Part shown: positions 58,721-64,000 of the stretch, piece after piece
Layout: each line of letters opens with the position of its first letter
How positions within the stretch are numbered: position 1 is the stretch's first letter
Assembly (NCBI RefSeq): GCF_037042905.1
Contig: NC_087258.1
Span: 12,637,501-12,701,500 of the forward strand
From: Lytechinus pictus
Taxonomy: Eukaryota > Echinodermata > Echinoidea > Temnopleuroida > Toxopneustidae
Direction: 5' to 3'
DNA: 64,000 bases
Translations under genes and position numbers: made by a program
The notes under the pieces: generated by a model
Database searches by the model: none
What the model saw: only the letters and a program-made list of their open reading frames with translations
Told to the model about the DNA's origin: nothing

Positions 58721-59860
58721 TTTACGATATTGTACGATTAAGGCTACGTCTACACTCCACAATGATCCCCTGAAGCTGCCAAAATATTTAGCATTTACTT
58801 TCTTATAATTTTTCAAATCCATTACCATGATTTAGTCTGCTGTGCAAACCCTTCAATCGAGTTAAGGGTCTGAATGTGCAGCCTACTCATGCCTCGTGTA
58901 CTGGAGGCCCTCTCCCTCAATTGAAACAGCAAGTTTTGTATGTGCTAGTCTTTGCGTGGAGACACACTTGTTGATCAAACTTTCAATCAGGGTCTGTGCC
59001 TGCAGACTAACCATGATTGCAGGTGCCTTAACATTATTGCGAATTAAATTGTGGCTCACTTCTTTATCATATCCACTTTATTTTTGTATCGGATCCAAAT
59101 TCTTCATGATAAAACGGCATATTTTGAAGGCACACACTGTCTGACGAATGATATACGATAATGGTTATATTGTGTACAATTTCGTTGCTAAATGAAGATT
59201 CAATTGGTCGTAAATTGTGGCATTGTTATGTCGTTATAGACTGATTCATAGCGAGTGTCAGTCACCCGTGGCTCAGCTCAGGTGTATAACTAATTGGTTA
59301 CCATTTAAAAGAATATGATTTTTATGTTTTATTGATATTTTGTTTCTTCTCAAAGTTTATCAGTGGAATGATACCGAACCGATTTCCCATTCCGTGTTGG
59401 TTCGTGGCTCCGAACAAAAGAGTCGATAATAAAATTTATCTTGAGAATATGATTACTGGATTACTGCGTGCCTGTGATACATTTTGTTTTACCTTTCAAA
59501 AATTTTGAAAAACAGATCTCACTTTTCTACTGTTTTTTTTTCTGTGATTATTCGAACATTTATTCAGGCAATACTTCGTTTACGACAAAACAAAACAAAA
59601 TTGCGTTTTCAGGGAAAATAAAATGAATAAAAAAATAAATAAATAAAGCATGGACCGAAATGATCCATAGCGATTAATTACAAGCTCATGTAGGCCTATA
59701 TTTAACACCCCGATTTATTTTTGAAATATTACTATTACCATTCTTCATGATTTTTTTTTTTTTTTTTAGGGGCTGATGTGAAATTAAAATATACGTTGCT
59801 AGCGCGGGATGGGCAGTGACTGACGCCCTGCAAGCATTTATTTTTTACTATGCACGTGTC
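58721..59860. other. No gene recognised
   Basis: AT-rich intergenic DNA with T run at about 59750-59768. Confidence 0.4.
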
Positions 59861-59861
59861 A

Positions 59862-60000
59862 CACAGGGGCCGCGTATAGCCGGGGGCTGGGGAGCATGAG
59901 CCCCCACTTTTGCTTCTATAAACGGGAATTAAAATTAACATCCCGATTATGTTTTTTTTGCATGATAAGTTACCCTACTTTGAAAACCGTTCCAGGGTCC
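59862..60000. mobile_element. Inverted-repeat element, family H, copy 2
   Basis: CACAGGGGCCGCG, GGGGGCTGGGGAGC, GAGCCCCCACTTTTG and TACTTTGAAAACCG align in order with 57414-57572. Confidence 0.6.
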
Positions 60001-60359
60001 ATCTCACGAGATATCGTTAATGTGTCGGAATATTAATAATACATATTTTCATTTAGGTATTCGCGTGAGCCCAGGCCCCTTTTCCTTAGATAATTATGAA
60101 AGAGAGCGAGAACGTATATGTTTCATGAAGTTAGACTAGATGTAGACTGATCTCCTTTTACGAGCTGGTTGTCTTCCTTTATTCACTGTATTATACAATA
60201 TTTCTATTTCCCATCCAGTGGGGGGGGGGGGGGTGCCCATGTACCCCCAGTAACCGTGCCAACTATATGAATGTCACTAAATCCCCATTTCCGTATACAA
60301 GGCTCCTCGAACAAGTTGTTATAACATCACATTTATATTTATTTATATCACGCTAATAA

Positions 60360-60765
60360 ATGTGAACGTACCCAATCAGAGACCTCTAAAAGCCTCTCGA
60401 GAGCTGTGCGAACCGACAAGTTACCTTCGACGATCGTCGGGGCGAAGAAAAAAAAAGCAATATTTTATGTCACATTTCGGAGGGCATCCCGGGGGGCTTG
60501 CTAATGATCGTAATTGATGACGCTATATGTCGCTTCGAACTCTCATTTTCCAGCGCCTCTTCGCTTTCTCACGCTCCCACGCCGACCCCGGGCACTGTGG
60601 TTGGCTCCGAACTTTCTCCTCTGACCCCGCCCGACCCACCCCCAAACCCGACAACCCCAACCACCCCAAAGCCTTCTCCATCATTTCCCGCTTCATCGTC
60701 ATTTCTACTAAAGAGTGGCCAAAACTCAAACTTTCTTTCTTGTCTTGCAGGGGCGAGTGAAATCG
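60360..60765 (+). promoter_or_regulatory. CpG-richer segment with CCAAT box, candidate promoter or exon
   Basis: CCAATCAGAG at 60372, several CpG-dense stretches, a C-rich run at 60580-60670, then a polypyrimidine stretch ending TTGTCTTGCAG at about 60740-60750, a good splice acceptor. No reading frame shows a known protein. Confidence 0.25.
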
Positions 60766-62529
60766 GAGATTGCAGTGTAACCCCTGAGTATCACATACAT
60801 GTACATGCCCCAATTGGATAAGGATATGCTTCGAAAAAAATATTGATTACACCCCCCCCCCTTCCCCCGCCCTCAAATGGTGTGTTTCTTTAAATCCTGG
60901 CCATATTTAGAGAAAGACGAAAGCAAGCCGAGAAAATCACAATTGGCTCTTTACGCTCTCTAAATCTTAAAATCATTATTGATATTGTGCCCCTAAATAT
61001 TCAATGATAATGCGATTGACTGATAGAGCTTAGTGTCCGAGCTGTTCCCGAAGACATTTTCTGCATTCTAAACTAGGAATTCGACAATTTGGTGCGCTCT
61101 TTTTTAATGATATTTTTAAAAGACAGGGACAACTTTTTCCTCAGGGTGAGAACTACAACGACCAAGAGTGTTTTTTAATGTTTTGGAATGCCCTTACATG
61201 TTTCTTTTTTTTTTCTTTTCTAATAACTGCATTGTTGATTTGCGAGAGAGCAGAGCGCGAAGCGCAGCTCATAGGCACAGCCAGCGTAAACTACCTCCTT
61301 TTACTTTTTCCTTTTTTCAGAGGTCACAACTACTTTCATCTGCTTCTCTGCATACCCCATTCCCATGGACCTATTCCATGCCCTTCTCAACCGAGCCTTT
61401 TCCCCACCATCAACAGCCCCCCCTCCACCCACCCCCGAAAACGCTCGCTCTTGTTCTTTCCTTATTCCCGTTGTTGCAGTCTCTCATCTTCACCCCCTTC
61501 CCGCCTGAACCCACCTCGTGTTTGCACAACTATCATGATAATGTTTAAAAAAGTGATTGCAAAATCACCTTTTACTCAAATATTTGCTAATCACACCTGC
61601 TGGTCGAGTTGCCGCACTCGACACGCCCCGCTTGCACATTTCATTAACTTTTGCATACTTGTCAAACGTAGTTTCTCTCCGGCTTGTCTACTTGTATTCT
61701 AGTCTAATTGTTGTCTCTTGCAAGTCCACCCCCTTAAAGTCAAGCGCCCACACCTGGAAGCACTTCAACCTGGAACTTCACCCGTCTACCAAAATCTGAC
61801 CTTCCCTTTGAAGTTTCACCGCTCATCTTCTTCAAAGATGAATCTATTACCCCGCATGGATGGATGATTCTAATAACCCCTTCTCCAATTAACTTCAGAA
61901 CTCCCATCTTCGTCACCCTTCAGTCGGTGCGTGAAAGGAGTGCACGGTCTTTGGGAGTATTGTCTTCGGCTCTGCATTGTCCTCAAGACATGTATACCCA
62001 GCCTAATCAGTTCACTCGCTAAAGAGATAGGTGTGAAGGATGAATAGTAATCCTAAGGGTTGGTTACCTCGATCTAACAGTCTTTGTTTCCTGATTGTTT
62101 TGGGCTTAAGCGAAGTTTAAACCTAACAGTTTAGTGTCAAGTTGTACGAAGAAATCATGATTTAAAGATGGTCTTGCCCGCGCAGACATAATTTATCTGT
62201 CGGAAAAGGCATAATTGTGATTGACCAATGATGACTTGAGGCTTGGTGGAAAATTGATGCATTTTCTGAGAAAGAGGAGATAAGAAATAATTTTCGAATA
62301 TTTTCTTTCCGGCAATCATTAATGAATAATGGACTTCAACAAAGGGCCATGCAGTGTCTGAATGTTGGACACTTGTGTGTTCCACATTGCGATGCACTTT
62401 CTCATTATTTTAAGCGCGTAAATAAAACGAATAGAATAATATTGTCTGTCTGCATCGTCTGATTAATTAATGAGCGGTGATGTCATATAACAATTGAGAC
62501 AGTATTTACAACACACTATGATGTGTCAA
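60766..62529. other. No gene recognised; pyrimidine-rich region
   Basis: 61300-61530 is C/T-rich, which keeps frames such as 61178-61702 open. A GAGCGCGAAGCGCAGCTC palindrome occurs near 61255. No coding support. Confidence 0.4.
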
Positions 62530-62601
62530 TCCCGTGTGGTCTAGTGGTTAGGATTCGTGGTTTTCACCCACGCGGCCCGGGTTCGATTCCCGGCACGGGA
62601 G
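62530..62601 (+). tRNA. tRNA-Glu (anticodon UUC)
   Basis: 72 nt forming a full cloverleaf. The acceptor stem TCCCGTG (62530-62536) pairs with CACGGGA (62594-62600), and G62601 is the discriminator. The D-arm region GGTCTAGTGGTTAGGAT contains the A box. The anticodon stem is CGTGG/CCACG with loop TTTTCAC, anticodon TTC at 62563-62565. The T arm GGTTCGATTCC is the B box. No intron and no encoded CCA. The sequence closely follows metazoan tRNA-Glu(UUC). It stands alone here, with no protein gene within 20 kb. Confidence 0.96.
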
Positions 62602-62607
62602 ACAATC

Positions 62608-62617
62608 TTTTTTTTTT
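62608..62617 (+). terminator. RNA polymerase III terminator of the tRNA-Glu gene
   Basis: A run of ten T beginning six bases after the tRNA, the standard Pol III stop signal. Confidence 0.8.
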
Positions 62618-63630
62618 GAAAATCTTTTTTTATTTTCAAATGTTGCCCAAACGAAATCATAATGAAATACATCATATTCATTTACCACAATATATTATTT
62701 ACGGAAAAGATGTCAGGGAATTAGTATCTCATAAAGTAATAGGCCTACGTAATATTCCAATATCACATTGCACTCTTCTATATAAAACATAACTATTGAT
62801 TTAGAATTCCACTAATAATTTTGTTCGATTATGATTTGTATGAGGGACGAAATTGGGGTTTTGTCATAGTATTTATGATCTTTTTTATATGAAAGAGTAG
62901 AATCTAAAACAAGAAAGCCAATCGACATAATACCTAAACGAACTTTATTTTGCTCCAAGGAATCAAAGTCTTGTAAGAAAGACTAACCTTTCCTACCTAT
63001 CCCGGCATGCATCTCACTTTCAATCGCTTTTTCGAAGAACAAACTTTGCACCAATGTGACACAAACCTGTGATAACATTGTCCTAACGTTTGGCCCAATT
63101 TTGCTTTAGTTATTCTCCCGTATGCCAATGTTTGTCAGGCGGCTTTGGGATTCGGTATTTCTATTTTCTTTCCTCCTATCCCTAACATCTTCCTTCATCT
63201 TTCTAGCACGTGCGTACTCACACGAGTATTTGTCTTTACTAAAGTGTTGGCAGCAGGTTCTATAGATTTTAATTTAAAAAAGAAAATGCAAAAAAAAAGT
63301 TGTCGGAACACAGGTGCAATAACTACCATAAAGGCAAAGTCAGCTGATTCATAGTTTGTTTTTCTATCTTCGAGATTTTTTTAAAATCAATAACACGAGG
63401 GACACATAAATATATACATTTCCATATTTTTCGTCAACTAATTACATTACAGGCCGATAAAAAGAAAAATGATGTGGCTTTGTATATACATGGCGGAAAC
63501 TGGTAAAAGAGTTGTATGCGCCTTAGACTTTGCACAAATGGAAATGGAATATTTTCAGGTTGACAGACTGATAATTTGATTTGATTAGATAATCATTTTG
63601 TAACGTAAATAAAATATACTGTTGGTATTT
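62618..63630. other. No gene recognised
   Basis: AT-rich sequence downstream of the tRNA gene. Confidence 0.4.
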
Positions 63631-63631
63631 T

Positions 63632-63800
63632 TATGATTGATTGATTGATTGATTTTATTTGTCAGGTAACTATGAACAAGTACAAGAAAATATGAACAGA
63701 AGTGTATACCTTGACAGGATAACCCATGAAAGCCGAGATGGCTTATTTCCAATGGGGTCCTTACATCAGTAATTGAAGACAATGTACATCTATGAAAAAA
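63632..63800 (-). mobile_element. Non-LTR retrotransposon 3' tail
   Basis: On the minus strand ACCCCATTGGAAATAAGCCA and CTTTCATGGGTTATCCTGTC lead to ACAAATAAAATCAATCAATC and a (CAAT)n tail at 63632-63652. The 3' end is typical of L2/CR1-like elements in invertebrate deuterostomes; no coding part lies within the window. Confidence 0.55.
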
Positions 63801-64000
63801 CACCTATAGAAATCTACAAACTACATCAATTAAGTCTAGACCACTAAATTAACACGATGAATTGTAAAACTTAATATATAAAAAGATAAAGCAAATAAGT
63901 TTGCCATGAAAAACACGCAGTCAACAAAATATGATTAAAATAATTGTAAAACAGGTTGAGTAAACGATCATTACTTCTAAGTTACATATGAGAATTATAC

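Noticed and set aside
61168..61702. Two overlapping open frames of 126 and 174 codons
   Set aside because: Pyrimidine-rich DNA keeps both frames open; neither has a recognisable domain or a consistent codon pattern.
62523..62792. 89-codon open frame beginning at the tRNA
   Set aside because: It is translation through the tRNA-Glu gene.

Overview
The window looks like nuclear DNA of an echinoderm, most probably a sea urchin. It is AT-rich and gene-poor. It is crowded with palindromic miniature transposons whose termini I associate with echinoid genomes, and it has many homopolymer G/C runs, long tetranucleotide arrays and tRNA-derived SINEs. The one clearly recognisable protein gene has short conserved exons with GT-AG introns and a residue choice typical of deuterostome Hes proteins. 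The species assignment is inference.

The gene is a four-exon Hairy/Enhancer-of-split (Hes) repressor on the minus strand (CDS 38419 down to 34890). It encodes a proline-containing basic region, a helix-loop-helix, an Orange domain, a Pro/Ser/Thr/Gln-rich linker and a C-terminal WRPW Groucho-binding motif. The WRPW is followed by five extra residues instead of the stop codon. About 230 bp upstream of the start codon lies a head-to-head pair of CSL/Su(H) sites with a 16-bp spacer. Half-sites, spacing and orientation match what I recall of the Notch-responsive paired site in the vertebrate Hes1 promoter. Two CCAAT boxes lie further upstream, and CACNAG (N-box) motifs in the leader could serve autorepression. 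The gene may be the sea urchin HesC gene, but the paralogue cannot be fixed without a tree.

Region by region: 1-34 kb is intergenic. It holds stacked TTAA-flanked palindromic elements at 0.3-1.4, 7.7, 9.9-10.5, 19.8-20.4, 23.4-24.0 and 27.0-27.5 kb. It also has other palindromic elements at 1.5, 12.4, 21.8 and 31.5 kb, two SINEs at 10.7 and 22.5 kb, a 296-bp CTTT array at 21.3 kb, an AAAT/AATG array at 27.5 kb, polypurine tracts, and a few CpG- or motif-rich segments that may be regulatory. The Hes gene and its promoter occupy 34.6-39.4 kb. From 39.4 to 62.5 kb lie further transposon copies (43.2, 46.2-46.8, 47.2, 50.5, 52.7, 53.1, 57.4, 58.5, 59.9 kb), a 321-bp tandem duplication at 48.3 kb, a TA array at 49.0 kb and a long AAAT array at 57.1 kb. 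A complete tRNA-Glu(UUC) gene sits at 62530-62601, and a reverse-oriented retrotransposon 3' tail closes the window.

No second protein-coding gene could be supported. The most unusual sequence-level observation besides the Hes promoter is this: four dissimilar TTAA-flanked palindromic families share the same internal arm layout, with a TTAAAGG end, then an AAAATC-GA...AAAGTTAT module, then a TGACGTCA-like module.
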